Assembly: GCF_000019085.1 (NCBI RefSeq)
Contig: NC_010321.1
Span: 1 to 64,000 of the forward strand
Direction of reading: 5' to 3'
DNA length: 64,000 nucleotides
DNA from: Thermoanaerobacter pseudethanolicus ATCC 33223
GTDB taxonomy: Bacteria; Bacillota; Thermoanaerobacteria; Thermoanaerobacterales; Thermoanaerobacteraceae
Shown: positions 1-11,014 of the stretch, piece by piece
Layout: the number at the start of each line of letters is the position of its first letter
Position numbering within the stretch: position 1 is the first letter of the stretch
Notes under the pieces: generated by a model
The model's input: only the letters and a program-made list of their open reading frames with translations
What the model was told of the DNA's origin: nothing
The model's database searches: none
Translations under genes and position numbers: made by a program

Positions 1-40
1 AATTATACCGATAATATATTATGCCACCCTTTTAAATAAA

Positions 41-49
41 TTATCCACA
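41..49 (+). promoter_or_regulatory. DnaA box upstream of dnaA
   Basis: TTATCCACA is a perfect match to the DnaA-box consensus TTATNCACA. It lies 30 bases before the dnaA start, so it may serve both origin function and dnaA autoregulation. The window starts only 40 bases upstream, so further boxes may lie outside it. Confidence 0.7.
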
Positions 50-78
50 TTTTATTGATGGGCTTAGGAGGTCATATA

Positions 79-1410
79 ATGTATGGAGATCATCGTCAAA
101 TATGGGAGAGGATAGTGGAGGTCATAAAAAGCGAGCTTACCCCCACCAGCTACAACACCTGGCTAGTTCACATAAAACCCTTAGCAATTATTGATGATGT
201 GTTATTTTTAAGCACTCCTAATACTTTTACAAAAAATATAATAAATGGAAGATATATAAATATTATCTACGACGCTGCTTCAAAAGCTACAAATAAATTA
301 TACGAGATAAAAATATTATCAGAAGACGAAGAAGAATATAGAGAAATCAAAGAATCTATTGAAAAAGAAAACCTAACTGAATCCACTACTCTTTCCACTC
401 TAAATCCAAAATATACTTTTGATACTTTTGTAGTTGGAAACAGCAATAAACTTGCTCACGCTGCATGTCTTGCAGTAGCTCAGGCTCCAGCAAAAGCCTA
501 TAATCCTTTATTTATCTATGGAGGAGTAGGTTTAGGCAAAACCCATTTAATGCATGCAATAGGGCACTTTATCAATAAACATCAAAGTGGCTACAAAATA
601 ATGTACGTTACGTCAGAAACGTTTACAAACGAGTTAGTTAACTCCATAAAAGACGACAAAAATGAAGAATTTAGAAACAAGTACAGAAATATTGATGTTC
701 TTCTAATAGATGATATTCAATTTATAGCCAAAAAAGAACGAACTCAAGAAGAATTTTTCCATACTTTTAACACCCTTTACGAAGCCAACAAGCAAATAGT
801 TATTTCCAGTGACAGACCACCAAAAGAAATTCCAACTTTAGAAGAAAGGCTAAGGTCAAGGTTTGAGTGGGGTTTAATCGCGGATATACAGCCACCAGAT
901 TATGAGACAAGAATTGCAATACTTAAGAAAAAGGCTCAAACAGAAAATCTAAATATACCCGACGAAGTTTTAGCTTATGTGGCAGAAAAAATTCAATCAA
1001 ATATAAGAGAGTTAGAAGGAGCATTAATAAGAATCGTAGCTTTTTCAAATCTTACAAAAGCCAATATAGACTTAGAATTAGCTAAGCATGCCTTAAAGGA
1101 AATTGTATCTAATAAAACGAGAGAAATAACTGTAAAACTCATACAGGAAGAAGTTTGCAAGTACTATAACATAAAACTAGAAGATTTCAGGTCCCGCAAG
1201 AGAACAAAAAACATAGCTTATCCGCGACAAATCGCCATGTACTTAGCAAGAGAACTGACAGATTTATCTCTTCCAAAAATAGGAGAAGAATTTGGAAAAG
1301 ACCATACTACTGTAATACATGCTTATGAAAAAATTTCTAATGAAATAAAACAAGATGAACTTCTCTCAAGGCAGATTGAGGAACTTAAAAAGAGGATAAA
1401 AGGTTATTGA
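79..1410 (+). CDS. dnaA: Chromosomal replication initiator DnaA
   Basis: DnaA binds origin DnaA boxes as an ATP-dependent filament and opens the duplex. The 443-residue protein has an N-terminal helicase-loading domain, an AAA+ core with Walker A GGVGLGKT near residue 148 and Walker B LLIDDIQF, and a C-terminal DNA-binding domain containing the signature DHTTVIHAY. The ATG at 79 is chosen because AGGAGGT lies just upstream at 66-72; in-frame TTG 55 and ATG 58 precede that site. The gene is first in a dnaA-dnaN-S4-recF-remB order typical of Firmicutes and is followed by a strong hairpin. Confidence 0.98.
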   Translation: MYGDHRQIWERIVEVIKSELTPTSYNTWLVHIKPLAIIDDVLFLSTPNTFTKNIINGRYINIIYDAASKATNKLYEIKILSEDEEEYREIKESIEKENLTESTTLSTLNPKYTFDTFVVGNSNKLAHAACLAVAQAPAKAYNPLFIYGGVGLGKTHLMHAIGHFINKHQSGYKIMYVTSETFTNELVNSIKDDKNEEFRNKYRNIDVLLIDDIQFIAKKERTQEEFFHTFNTLYEANKQIVISSDRPPKEIPTLEERLRSRFEWGLIADIQPPDYETRIAILKKKAQTENLNIPDEVLAYVAEKIQSNIRELEGALIRIVAFSNLTKANIDLELAKHALKEIVSNKTREITVKLIQEEVCKYYNIKLEDFRSRKRTKNIAYPRQIAMYLARELTDLSLPKIGEEFGKDHTTVIHAYEKISNEIKQDELLSRQIEELKKRIKGY

Positions 1411-1454
1411 CATATAAACAGGGATAACCCTGTTTATATGTTTTAAAATTTTTT
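1411..1454 (+). terminator. Terminator after dnaA
   Basis: A perfect 13-bp stem (1411-1423 with 1428-1440, loop ATAA) starts directly after the dnaA stop codon and is followed by a T/A-rich run. It probably separates dnaA transcription from the origin and dnaN. Confidence 0.75.
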
Positions 1455-1640
1455 GTCTGTGAATATTGTTAATAAATTTAACTGTTTACTCAGAAATTAT
1501 TCACAGACAATTATCGACTTTTTCTCCGCTTCACAAACTATTACTAACAAACTAACATCTTCTATTACTATGACTACTAAATGCTTATCTTATCTATTAT
1601 ATGATTTGACTCAAAAAAATATTCTCAAAAACAGGAGTGA
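1453..1640 (+). promoter_or_regulatory. oriC: Replication origin (oriC) between dnaA and dnaN
   Basis: The segment contains a perfect DnaA box TTATTCACA at 1497-1505 and a reverse near-match at 1458-1466. They sit inside a perfect 13-bp inverted repeat (1453-1465 and 1498-1510). Downstream is a very AT-rich tract with repeated CTA/TTA triplets (about 1540-1582). Its complementary strand reads as GAT/AAT-type DnaA-trios, the single-strand loading element known from Bacillus. Placement between dnaA and dnaN matches the Firmicute arrangement. Calling this the unwinding site is inference from motif content. Confidence 0.75.
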
Positions 1641-1645
1641 AAAAA

Positions 1646-2758
1646 ATGAAATTTGTGTGTGATAAAAATTCATTATTTGAAGGAGTAAATATTGCAATAA
1701 GGGGGGTATCTTCCCGCACTACTCTTCCTATTCTTCAAGGTATAAAAATTTCGGCTTTGAAAGGTCAAGTCAAATTTTCAGGAACTGATCTGGACATAGG
1801 AATAGAGTGTCAAATTCCTGCAGTGATAGAAGAAGAGGGAGAAATAGTAGTACCTGCAAAAATTTTCTCAGAATTAGTTCGTAAATTGCCTGAGGGAGAT
1901 GTAAAAATAGAAAGTGATTCTCAAAACACGGTAAATGTAGTTTGCGATAGTATAAATTTCACTATTGCAGGAAGTGACGCTGTAGAGTTTCCTGAAATCC
2001 CTCTAGTATCTAAAGAAAATTCTTTTAAGTTGACGCAAAATATTCTAAAAGACTTAATAAGAAAAACAGTCTTTTGTATTGCCCAGGAGCAAACAAGACC
2101 TATTTTGACAGGTGTTCTATTTGAAGTGTTTCAAACTGAAGTTAAAGCAGTAGCTTTAGATGGATTTAGAATGGCTATATATTCTTATCAGAGTGAGGAA
2201 AAATTCTTTGACGAGGATATAGAAAAATATTCTATAGTAATTCCAGGTAAAACTTTAGAAGAGATATACAGAATCTTAAAAGATGAGGAAACAGAGATAG
2301 AGATATACCACACTGCTAATCAAGTGTTATTCCAAATTGAAAATACAAAGGTAATATCGAGGCTTTTAGAAGGAAGCTTTATAAACTACAATGCTGTTTT
2401 ACCAAAGGATTATAAGACTGAAGTGGTAGTCAAAAGAGAAGTTTTAACTGAAAGTATTGAAAGAGCTTCACTAATTGCAGAAAGCAAAAATAATTTGATT
2501 AAGTTTGAGATTGGTGATAAATTTATTACTGTCTCTTCTAATTCTGAAAAGGGCAAGATGATAGAAAAAATAGAAGTTGATGTAAAAGGAATGTTTCTTG
2601 AGATCGCTTTTAACTCAAGATATTTATTAGATTCTTTAAGAGCCATCGATGAAGAAGAAATAACGCTTTATTTCATAAATAGTATAAATCCGTTAATAAT
2701 AAAACCTATAGGAAGTAAAGATTATCTTTATATGATACTTCCTGTAAAGCTCAATTGA
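1646..2758 (+). CDS. dnaN: DNA polymerase III beta subunit (sliding clamp)
   Basis: This is the ring-shaped processivity clamp of the replicative polymerase, acting at the fork and in repair. The 370-residue length is normal. Clamp features include the N-terminal GVSSRTTLPILQGI segment, the FSGTDLDIGIE strand and the C-terminal ending PVKL, close to the conserved M-P-M/V-R-L tail. The ATG at 1646 is preferred over GTG 1637, which overlaps the AGGAG site. It lies downstream of oriC and upstream of the S4 gene. Confidence 0.97.
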   Translation: MKFVCDKNSLFEGVNIAIRGVSSRTTLPILQGIKISALKGQVKFSGTDLDIGIECQIPAVIEEEGEIVVPAKIFSELVRKLPEGDVKIESDSQNTVNVVCDSINFTIAGSDAVEFPEIPLVSKENSFKLTQNILKDLIRKTVFCIAQEQTRPILTGVLFEVFQTEVKAVALDGFRMAIYSYQSEEKFFDEDIEKYSIVIPGKTLEEIYRILKDEETEIEIYHTANQVLFQIENTKVISRLLEGSFINYNAVLPKDYKTEVVVKREVLTESIERASLIAESKNNLIKFEIGDKFITVSSNSEKGKMIEKIEVDVKGMFLEIAFNSRYLLDSLRAIDEEEITLYFINSINPLIIKPIGSKDYLYMILPVKLN

Positions 2759-2778
2759 AAATAAGAGGTGTTTTTTAA

Positions 2779-2985
2779 ATGATAGAAGTGCCTATAGAGA
2801 CGGAATATATTACCTTAGGGCAATTTTTAAAGTATATGAAAATATGTCAAACTGGAGGACAAGCAAAGCAATTTATTTTAGAAGGAAAAGTTAAAGTAAA
2901 TGGCGCAATAGAATTAAAAAGAGGTAAAAAACTTCACAAAAATGATATAATTGAGGTAGATGGTAAAACTTATATCATAAAGTGA
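2779..2985 (+). CDS. S4-domain RNA-binding protein, YaaA type
   Basis: This is a 68-residue single S4 domain protein of the family always found between dnaN and recF in Firmicutes. The pattern FLKYMKICQTGGQAKQ, followed by a KVKVNG turn and a C-terminal DIIEVDGKTY strand, is the classic S4 fold. A role in ribosome or RNA binding is assumed from the domain; the exact target is not established. AGAGGTG precedes the ATG, and the gene is co-directional and closely packed with recF. Confidence 0.93.
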   Translation: MIEVPIETEYITLGQFLKYMKICQTGGQAKQFILEGKVKVNGAIELKRGKKLHKNDIIEVDGKTYIIK

Positions 2986-2995
2986 GGAATTTAAC

Positions 2996-4084
2996 TTGTA
3001 TGTGAAGGAGCTATTTGTCGACAATTTTAGAAATTTACAAAAGCAAAAAATAGAATTTTGCGAAGGAATAAATATATTTTATGGTTTAAATGCACAAGGA
3101 AAGAGCAATTTATTAGAAAGTATTAGGCTTTTAAGTATGGGAAGGTCTTTTAGAGGGAGCAAAACGACAGAACTAATAAAATTTGGAGAAGATTATTTTT
3201 ATGTAAAAGCAATAATTTGTCAAGAAAATAACGATAAAAAAATAGAATTTGGATACAAGAAAAATGAAAATAAAGTCATTAAAGTAAATGGCAATAAAAT
3301 AAAGTCGACTTCCGAACTTTTAGGTCAACTTTTGACAGTCATTTTTTCTCCTGAAGATTTAAACATAATAAAAGAAGGACCTTCCCATCGCAGAAAATAT
3401 CTGGATTCTTGTATATCTGTTGTTGAAAAGAATTATCTTTATAACCTCATGCAATATAACAAAATACTAATGAATAGAAATAAACTATTAAAGAGCATAA
3501 AAGAAGGGAAAAGTAAAAGTATACTAGAAATTTTTGATGACCAATTAGTAGAATACGGGGCAAAAATAATTGTGATGAGACAAAATTATTTAAAAAACGT
3601 AGAAATTAATATAAAAAAATTTTTACTTGAAATTTCCAATGAGACAGCAGAAATTGTCTACCTAAATAGTGTAGGACTTAAAGATGCTTCAGATGAAGAA
3701 ATAGTTAAAAAAAGATTAAAAGAAAAACTATCAAAGAATATAGATGTGGATTTAAGGTATTTTACAACACAAGTTGGGCCTCATAGGGAAGATTTTAAAA
3801 TTATTATAAACGGCTATGATTCAAGAGTATATTCTTCTCAAGGTCAACAGCGAACAGCGGCTTTATGCCTTAAATTATCAGAGTTTGAAATTTTAAAAAA
3901 GGAGACTAGTGAAAAACCAGTACTGCTTTTAGATGACGTAATGTCAGAATTAGATGAAAATAGAAAAAAATATGTCCTAGAAAGATTAAAAGGTTTTCAG
4001 ACTTTTATAACCCATACTACAAAAAGATATTTAAAAGGAGATTGTTATTTTAAGATATCTAATGGGGTTGTTATTAAAGAATAG
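2996..4084 (+). CDS. recF: DNA replication and repair protein RecF
   Basis: RecF is an SMC-like ATPase that helps load RecA at single-strand gaps. The 362 residues begin with the conserved ...LFVDNFRNL and contain Walker A GLNAQGKSN near residue 30, the ABC signature YSSQGQQRTAALCLKL and Walker B LLLDDVMSELD. The TTG at 2996 is chosen because GTGAGGA overlaps the end of the preceding S4 gene at good spacing; the next in-frame codon GTG 3002 is a weaker alternative. Confidence 0.97.
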   Translation: MYVKELFVDNFRNLQKQKIEFCEGINIFYGLNAQGKSNLLESIRLLSMGRSFRGSKTTELIKFGEDYFYVKAIICQENNDKKIEFGYKKNENKVIKVNGNKIKSTSELLGQLLTVIFSPEDLNIIKEGPSHRRKYLDSCISVVEKNYLYNLMQYNKILMNRNKLLKSIKEGKSKSILEIFDDQLVEYGAKIIVMRQNYLKNVEINIKKFLLEISNETAEIVYLNSVGLKDASDEEIVKKRLKEKLSKNIDVDLRYFTTQVGPHREDFKIIINGYDSRVYSSQGQQRTAALCLKLSEFEILKKETSEKPVLLLDDVMSELDENRKKYVLERLKGFQTFITHTTKRYLKGDCYFKISNGVVIKE

Positions 4085-4095
4085 GGGGTCAAAAA

Positions 4096-4353
4096 ATGTA
4101 TGTCCATTTAGGCGGCAACGTGGTAGTTCCTGACAAAGACATTATAGCTATTTTTGACATGAGTGTTGTAACTACTTCGGAGGCTACTGTGCAATTTTTA
4201 AAAATAGCGGAAGAAGAAGGATTTGTGGTCAGAATTTCTGACGAAAAGCCAAAGTCTTTTATAATCACAGAAAGGGATAAGAGGAGTATTATTTATTTAT
4301 CACCAATTTCTGCTTTTACCCTTATAAGAAGGACACAAAAAATAGAGGATTAG
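4096..4353 (+). CDS. remB: Extracellular matrix regulator RemB (DUF370 family)
   Basis: This 85-residue protein starts MYVHLGGNVVVPDKDIIAIF, the hallmark of the RemB/YaaB family located between recF and gyrB in Bacillus and relatives. In Bacillus, RemA/RemB are DNA-binding regulators of biofilm matrix operons; the role here is inferred from family and position. It follows recF by 11 bases with an AGGGGG ribosome-binding site, so it is probably co-transcribed. Unlike in Bacillus, a glycosidase and murT/gatD separate it from gyrB. Confidence 0.9.
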   Translation: MYVHLGGNVVVPDKDIIAIFDMSVVTTSEATVQFLKIAEEEGFVVRISDEKPKSFIITERDKRSIIYLSPISAFTLIRRTQKIED

Positions 4354-4365
4354 GGAGGTATTAAA

Positions 4366-6624
4366 TTGTATCAAAAAACATCAGAAGGAATTGTTGTGAG
4401 AAATGAAGGAAAGAAGTTAGAGCTTAGAGTATTAGGTGATAAAATTATTAACGTTTTTGTAAGTGATAAAGAGGAAAAAAGAAAGGATACAATTGCGATA
4501 GAAAGGAAAGAATACGATATTCCTGAGTTCAGTGTAAGAAAAGAATTAGAAAGTATATTAATTGAAACTGATTCTTTAAAAGTAAAAATAAATAAAAATG
4601 ACCTTTCTGTGAGTTTCTTAGATAAAAATGAAAATATAATTAATGAGGATTACAATGGAGGAGTAAAATTTAGTGAAACAGATGTTAGATGCTATAAAAA
4701 GTTAAGAGAAGACCATTTTTACGGTTTTGGAGAAAAAGCAGGATATCTCGACAAAAAAGGCGAAAGGTTAGAGATGTGGAATACAGATGAATTTATGACT
4801 CACAACCAGACTACAAAACTTTTATATGAGTCTTACCCTTTTTTCATAGGAATGAACGATTATCACACTTATGGAATATTTTTAGACAATAGCTTTAGGT
4901 CTTTTTTTGATATGGGACAGGAAAGCCAAGAATACTATTATTTTGGGGCCTATGGAGGTCAAATGAATTATTACTTTATTTATGGAGAAGACATAAAAGA
5001 GGTTGTAGAGGATTATACATATCTCACTGGAAGGATAAATCTTCCACCTTTATGGGCATTGGGAAATCAGCAGAGCAGGTACAGCTATACTCCACAAGAG
5101 AGAGTACTGGAGATTGCAAAAACTTTTAGAGAAAAAGATATTCCTTGTGACGTGATATATCTCGATATAGATTACATGGAAGGATATAGAGTTTTCACAT
5201 GGAATAAAGATACATTTAAAAATTATAAGGAAATGCTAAAGCAGCTTAAAGAAATGGGATTTAAAGTAGTGACGATTGTAGATCCAGGAGTTAAGAGGGA
5301 TTACGACTACCATGTTTACAGAGAAGGAATTGAGGAGGATTATTTTGTAAAGGATAAGTATGGTATAACCTATGTTGGAAAAGTATGGCCAGGGGAAGCT
5401 TGTTTTCCTGACTTTTTACAAGAAGAAGTGAGATATTGGTGGGGAGAAAAGCACAGAGAATTTATAAAGGATGGAATTGATGGTATATGGAATGATATGA
5501 ATGAGCCAGCTGTGTTTGAAACTCCTACTAAAACTATGCCAGAGGATAATATTCATATTTTAGATGGAGAAAAGGTACTTCACAAAGAAGCCCATAACGT
5601 TTATGCTAATTATATGGCTATGGCCACAAGAGATGGTTTACTAAGGATAAGACCTAATGAAAGGCCTTTTGTGTTGACAAGAGCTGCTTTTTCAGGAATA
5701 CAAAGGTATGCGGCAATGTGGACAGGAGACAACAGAAGCTTGTACGAACACCTTCTTATGATGATGCCTATGTTGATAAATATTGGGCTTTCTGGACAAC
5801 CGTTTGCAGGAGCCGATGTAGGGGGATTTGAGGGAGATTGTCACGAAGAACTTTTTATAAGGTGGATAGAGGCAGCTACCTTTACTCCCTTTTTAAGAGT
5901 GCATTCTGCAATAGGTACTAAAGACCAAGAGCCATGGTCTTTCGGAAAAAGGTGTGAGGATATATCGCGAAAGTACATAAAAATGAGATATGAGATTTTA
6001 CCTTACTTATACGATTTGTTTTACATCGCCTCCCAAAAAGGTTATCCTATAATGAGGCCATTGGTTTTTGAGTATCAAGAAGATGAAAATACTCATAAAA
6101 TATACGATGAATTTCTGTTAGGAGATAATTTATTGGTTGCGCCTATATACTTACCTTCTAAAGAAAAAAGAGAAGTGTATTTGCCAAAAGGAATATGGTA
6201 TGATTACTGGACTGGAAAAGAATTTAAAGGAGAAAGCTATTATCTTGTGGATGCTCCTATAGATATAATACCTCTTTTTGTAAAAGAAGGAGGAATATTA
6301 TTAAAGCGTGAGCCTCAGTCCTTTGTAGAAGAAAAGGAAATAAAAGAGATAATAGTGGAAATTTATAGAGGAGAAGAAGGGCATTATCTCCATTATGAAG
6401 ACGATGGAAAGTCCTTTGATTATACTAAAGGGGTTTATAACCTCTTCGATATAAGTTTTTGTTATAAAGAAGGAAGGATGGATATAAAATTTGATAAAAT
6501 TCACTTTGGCTATGACAAAGGAGTTAAAAAGTATAAATTTATATTTAAAAATTTTGGTGATATTAAAGAGATTAAGATAAATGGTGAAAAAGTTGGGAAG
6601 GAAAATTGTGAAATTGAATTATAA
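4366..6624 (+). CDS. Glycoside hydrolase family 31 alpha-glucosidase
   Basis: The 752-residue enzyme is predicted to hydrolyse terminal alpha-glucosidic bonds. It has an N-terminal beta-sandwich with GFGEKAGYLDKKG, a TIM barrel with the GH31 nucleophile motif WNDMNEP (Asp about 377), the acid/base region WTGDNRS (Asp about 455), and C-terminal beta domains. No signal peptide is visible, so a cytoplasmic role on imported malto- or isomalto-oligosaccharides is likely. TTG 4366 follows a GGGAGGT site 12 bases after remB. Substrate (maltose, isomaltose or xyloside) cannot be fixed from sequence alone. Confidence 0.92.
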   Translation: MYQKTSEGIVVRNEGKKLELRVLGDKIINVFVSDKEEKRKDTIAIERKEYDIPEFSVRKELESILIETDSLKVKINKNDLSVSFLDKNENIINEDYNGGVKFSETDVRCYKKLREDHFYGFGEKAGYLDKKGERLEMWNTDEFMTHNQTTKLLYESYPFFIGMNDYHTYGIFLDNSFRSFFDMGQESQEYYYFGAYGGQMNYYFIYGEDIKEVVEDYTYLTGRINLPPLWALGNQQSRYSYTPQERVLEIAKTFREKDIPCDVIYLDIDYMEGYRVFTWNKDTFKNYKEMLKQLKEMGFKVVTIVDPGVKRDYDYHVYREGIEEDYFVKDKYGITYVGKVWPGEACFPDFLQEEVRYWWGEKHREFIKDGIDGIWNDMNEPAVFETPTKTMPEDNIHILDGEKVLHKEAHNVYANYMAMATRDGLLRIRPNERPFVLTRAAFSGIQRYAAMWTGDNRSLYEHLLMMMPMLINIGLSGQPFAGADVGGFEGDCHEELFIRWIEAATFTPFLRVHSAIGTKDQEPWSFGKRCEDISRKYIKMRYEILPYLYDLFYIASQKGYPIMRPLVFEYQEDENTHKIYDEFLLGDNLLVAPIYLPSKEKREVYLPKGIWYDYWTGKEFKGESYYLVDAPIDIIPLFVKEGGILLKREPQSFVEEKEIKEIIVEIYRGEEGHYLHYEDDGKSFDYTKGVYNLFDISFCYKEGRMDIKFDKIHFGYDKGVKKYKFIFKNFGDIKEIKINGEKVGKENCEIEL

Positions 6625-6652
6625 AATAGAGGCAAAAGCCTCTATTTTTTTA
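6624..6652. terminator. Bidirectional terminator between GH31 gene and gatD
   Basis: AAATAGAGGC and GCCTCTATTT form a 10-bp stem with a short AAAA loop, flanked by T runs on one strand and A runs on the other. It lies between convergent genes and can stop both. Confidence 0.8.
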
Positions 6653-7373
6653 CAAATCTTTCTATTAAAGATTGTTTAGCTTGTTGTTCTAAGGAGTCAT
6701 CCAAAGGAGTTAATTCTACTTTTCCATATTTTCTCTTTAAAGCAGTTTCAATTAAAATATCTGCAAATTCAGGATTTTTAGGAAGTACTGGGCCATGGAG
6801 ATATGTTCCATACACATTTTTATAAATACATCCTTCTGTTTTATCTTCTCCGTTATTTCCACTTCCAATTATTATTTTCCCTAAAGGATTAGATTTTCCG
6901 AGATAGGTTTTTCCAGAATGATTTTCAAAGCCCACCATTTTAAAGTTTTTTTCATTTATATTTGCTTCAATTACCACATTTCCTATCATCCTTTTGGTAC
7001 CCGCGACAGTCCACACGTCTAATACACCAACTCCTTTTAGTTTATCACCTTTTGAGGTTTGATAATAATTTCCTAAAAGTTGGTATCCGCCGCATATACC
7101 TAATACTGTCAAACCGTCTTCAATAGCTGCTTTGAGATTTTTACCCTTTTTAATTGTCAAGTCATCGCTTACAATTTTTTGTTCCCTATCAGATCCGCCT
7201 CCTAAAAAAAGTATATCTATATCAGCAAAATTCGTGTTGGAATCTACTGTAATTGGTTTTACTTTGGTTTCAATGTTTCGCCATTCACATCTTCTTTTTA
7301 ATGTCAAAATATTTCCTAAGTCCCCGTATAAATTTAATAAGTCTGGATACATATGGCCAATGACAAGTTTCAT
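6642..7373 (-). CDS. gatD: Lipid II isoglutaminyl synthase, glutamine amidotransferase subunit GatD
   Basis: GatD supplies ammonia from glutamine so that MurT can amidate the D-glutamate of lipid II, a cell-wall modification of Gram-positive bacteria. The 243-residue class I-like amidotransferase (CobB/CobQ type) shows the nucleophile Cys94 in LGICGGYQ and the catalytic His193 in YLHGPVL. It overlaps the murT stop by four bases (ATGA-type coupling), which supports one complex. The small overlap with the 3' terminator hairpin is normal. Confidence 0.93.
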   Translation of the reverse strand: MKLVIGHMYPDLLNLYGDLGNILTLKRRCEWRNIETKVKPITVDSNTNFADIDILFLGGGSDREQKIVSDDLTIKKGKNLKAAIEDGLTVLGICGGYQLLGNYYQTSKGDKLKGVGVLDVWTVAGTKRMIGNVVIEANINEKNFKMVGFENHSGKTYLGKSNPLGKIIIGSGNNGEDKTEGCIYKNVYGTYLHGPVLPKNPEFADILIETALKRKYGKVELTPLDDSLEQQAKQSLIERFVKK

Positions 7374-8725
7374 TTTTTGTCCTCCTGTGAGTTTAAGTAT
7401 TTATTTACATCATAAAGGGAAGTGTAATTTGGAAGTACTGCTATTAATTCTTCCTTAGTTAGTTCAGATATTGTATCAAGAGCTTTATCTATAGAGTTTA
7501 TGACTTTTATTTTATTAATATCAAAGTTTGCATATTTCAGTCTTACTGCCATGTCCTCAGCTCTTAAACCAGAAGTTATTATATAATTTACCTTTGTTTT
7601 TGATAAAAAGTCTTCTAAGTTTACGTCCCACAACCAAGATACATCTCTTCCATCTGCGTAGTTATCATTTATAGAGATTAAAAGGTTTAGAGGTTTATTA
7701 AATTGAGATAGCATATTTAAAGTGCTTTCAAAACCGATGGGGTTTTTAATTAAATTTATTATCGCTTTTTTGTTTTTTATTTTAGTTTTTTGTAATCTTC
7801 CTTCTATTGGCCAATAGCTTTCTGTTGCTTTTAATATAGTGTTAAAGTCTATGTTCAACAAAATGCCAGCAGATATAGCTGCTAATAAATTATACACATT
7901 GTATAAGCCTATTAATCTACTTTTAACTGTAAAAATTTTATCTTTATAGTATAGATTAAAATTTATTCCATCTTCATTTAAAAATATATTAGTAGCTTTA
8001 AAATGAGAATTTGGACGTTTTTTGCCACAATTGGGGCAGTAATAGTCTCCCAGTTGCCCGTAATATATTCTTCTATATTCATATTTGTGGCCACAAATTG
8101 GACAGTATTTTTGTTCAAAAGAAGAGGAGTTAATTCCTTCAATGTTGTCTTCAATTCCATAGTAAAAGACTTTCGATTTTATCTCATCTCCTATTGAAGC
8201 TGTAAAAGGTTCATCAGCGTTTAGTAATACTATAGATTCTTGTGGCAGTTTTAATAGAGCTTTTTTTACTTTTTCTACTGTTGTATCTAATTCTCCATAT
8301 CTGTCTAATTGGTCTCTAAAAAAGTTAGTTATTATTACTATATTAGGTTTTATATCTTCTATTACAATTGGCATGTTTGCTTCATCTATTTCAAAAACGG
8401 CTGCATCTTTTATTAAATTTCCTAAAAAATTGCTGTTTTTTATCAAAGTAGTCGCAATTCCAGTTTTCATATTTGCTCCTTCTTTGTTGTGTACAACACT
8501 TTTCCCAGAAGTGGTCAAAATATGGGCTATTAATCCGGAAGTTGTAGTTTTGCCATTTGTACCTGTTATTATTACTTTATTATCTTTTATAGGCTCAATT
8601 AACTTTTTTATTAATTTAGAATCAGATTTAAGAGCTATTTTTCCAGGTAAAGATGTTCCATCTTTTCCCGTTATTTTACAAGATATATTCACAAGTTTAC
8701 CTAAGTTGACACTTAAAAATTTCAC
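7370..8725 (-). CDS. murT: Lipid II isoglutaminyl synthase, Mur ligase subunit MurT
   Basis: MurT is the ATP-dependent Mur-ligase-like partner of GatD. The 451 residues carry GTNGKTTT (about 55-62), a central Mur ligase domain and a C-terminal DUF1727 domain. The inserted zinc ribbon characteristic of MurT is present: Cys208, Cys211, Cys230 and Cys233 in CPICG...CPNCG. It is first in the murT-gatD operon, and the two genes overlap. Confidence 0.93.
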   Translation of the reverse strand: MKFLSVNLGKLVNISCKITGKDGTSLPGKIALKSDSKLIKKLIEPIKDNKVIITGTNGKTTTSGLIAHILTTSGKSVVHNKEGANMKTGIATTLIKNSNFLGNLIKDAAVFEIDEANMPIVIEDIKPNIVIITNFFRDQLDRYGELDTTVEKVKKALLKLPQESIVLLNADEPFTASIGDEIKSKVFYYGIEDNIEGINSSSFEQKYCPICGHKYEYRRIYYGQLGDYYCPNCGKKRPNSHFKATNIFLNEDGINFNLYYKDKIFTVKSRLIGLYNVYNLLAAISAGILLNIDFNTILKATESYWPIEGRLQKTKIKNKKAIINLIKNPIGFESTLNMLSQFNKPLNLLISINDNYADGRDVSWLWDVNLEDFLSKTKVNYIITSGLRAEDMAVRLKYANFDINKIKVINSIDKALDTISELTKEELIAVLPNYTSLYDVNKYLNSQEDKK

Positions 8726-8738
8726 TCTTTACCACCTT

Positions 8739-8899
8739 CTAGTAAATTTTATTTCCTATTTTTATTTCTCTTTCTGGTTGAAGCAATACTACATTTCCTT
8801 CTTCATCATCTACCCCTAATATTAAAACTTCAGATACGAAGTCTGCAATTTGTTTGGGTGGCAAATTTACTTTTTTAAAAAATCTTCATAAGTAGCCAT
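8739..8899 (-). pseudogene. Small frameshifted ORF upstream of murT
   Basis: On the minus strand an ATG at 8899 with a GGGGTGAATTC upstream starts MATYEDFLKK and then hits a stop. A second frame continues from the same T6A6 homopolymer as KVNLPPKQIADFVSEVLILG... and ends VLLQPEREIKIGNKIY at 8739. Together the two frames give about 53 residues with coding-like composition. A one-base change in the homopolymer would join them, so this is either a recent frameshift, a sequencing error or slippage-dependent expression. I do not recognise the product. It would be the first gene of the murT-gatD transcript. Confidence 0.45.
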
Positions 8900-8918
8900 T
8901 GAATTCACCCCAATTTAA

Positions 8919-11000
<2,082 letters not shown>

Positions 11001-11014
11001 AAGAGGTGAAATAG

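Noticed and set aside
1453-1662. 69-codon open frame in the dnaA-dnaN gap
   Set aside because: It covers DnaA boxes and the AT-rich tract, has no ribosome site at a start codon and overlaps the dnaN start; it is origin DNA.
8373-8819. 148-codon plus-strand frame opposite murT
   Set aside because: It is the antisense of the well-supported murT gene and has no ribosome site.
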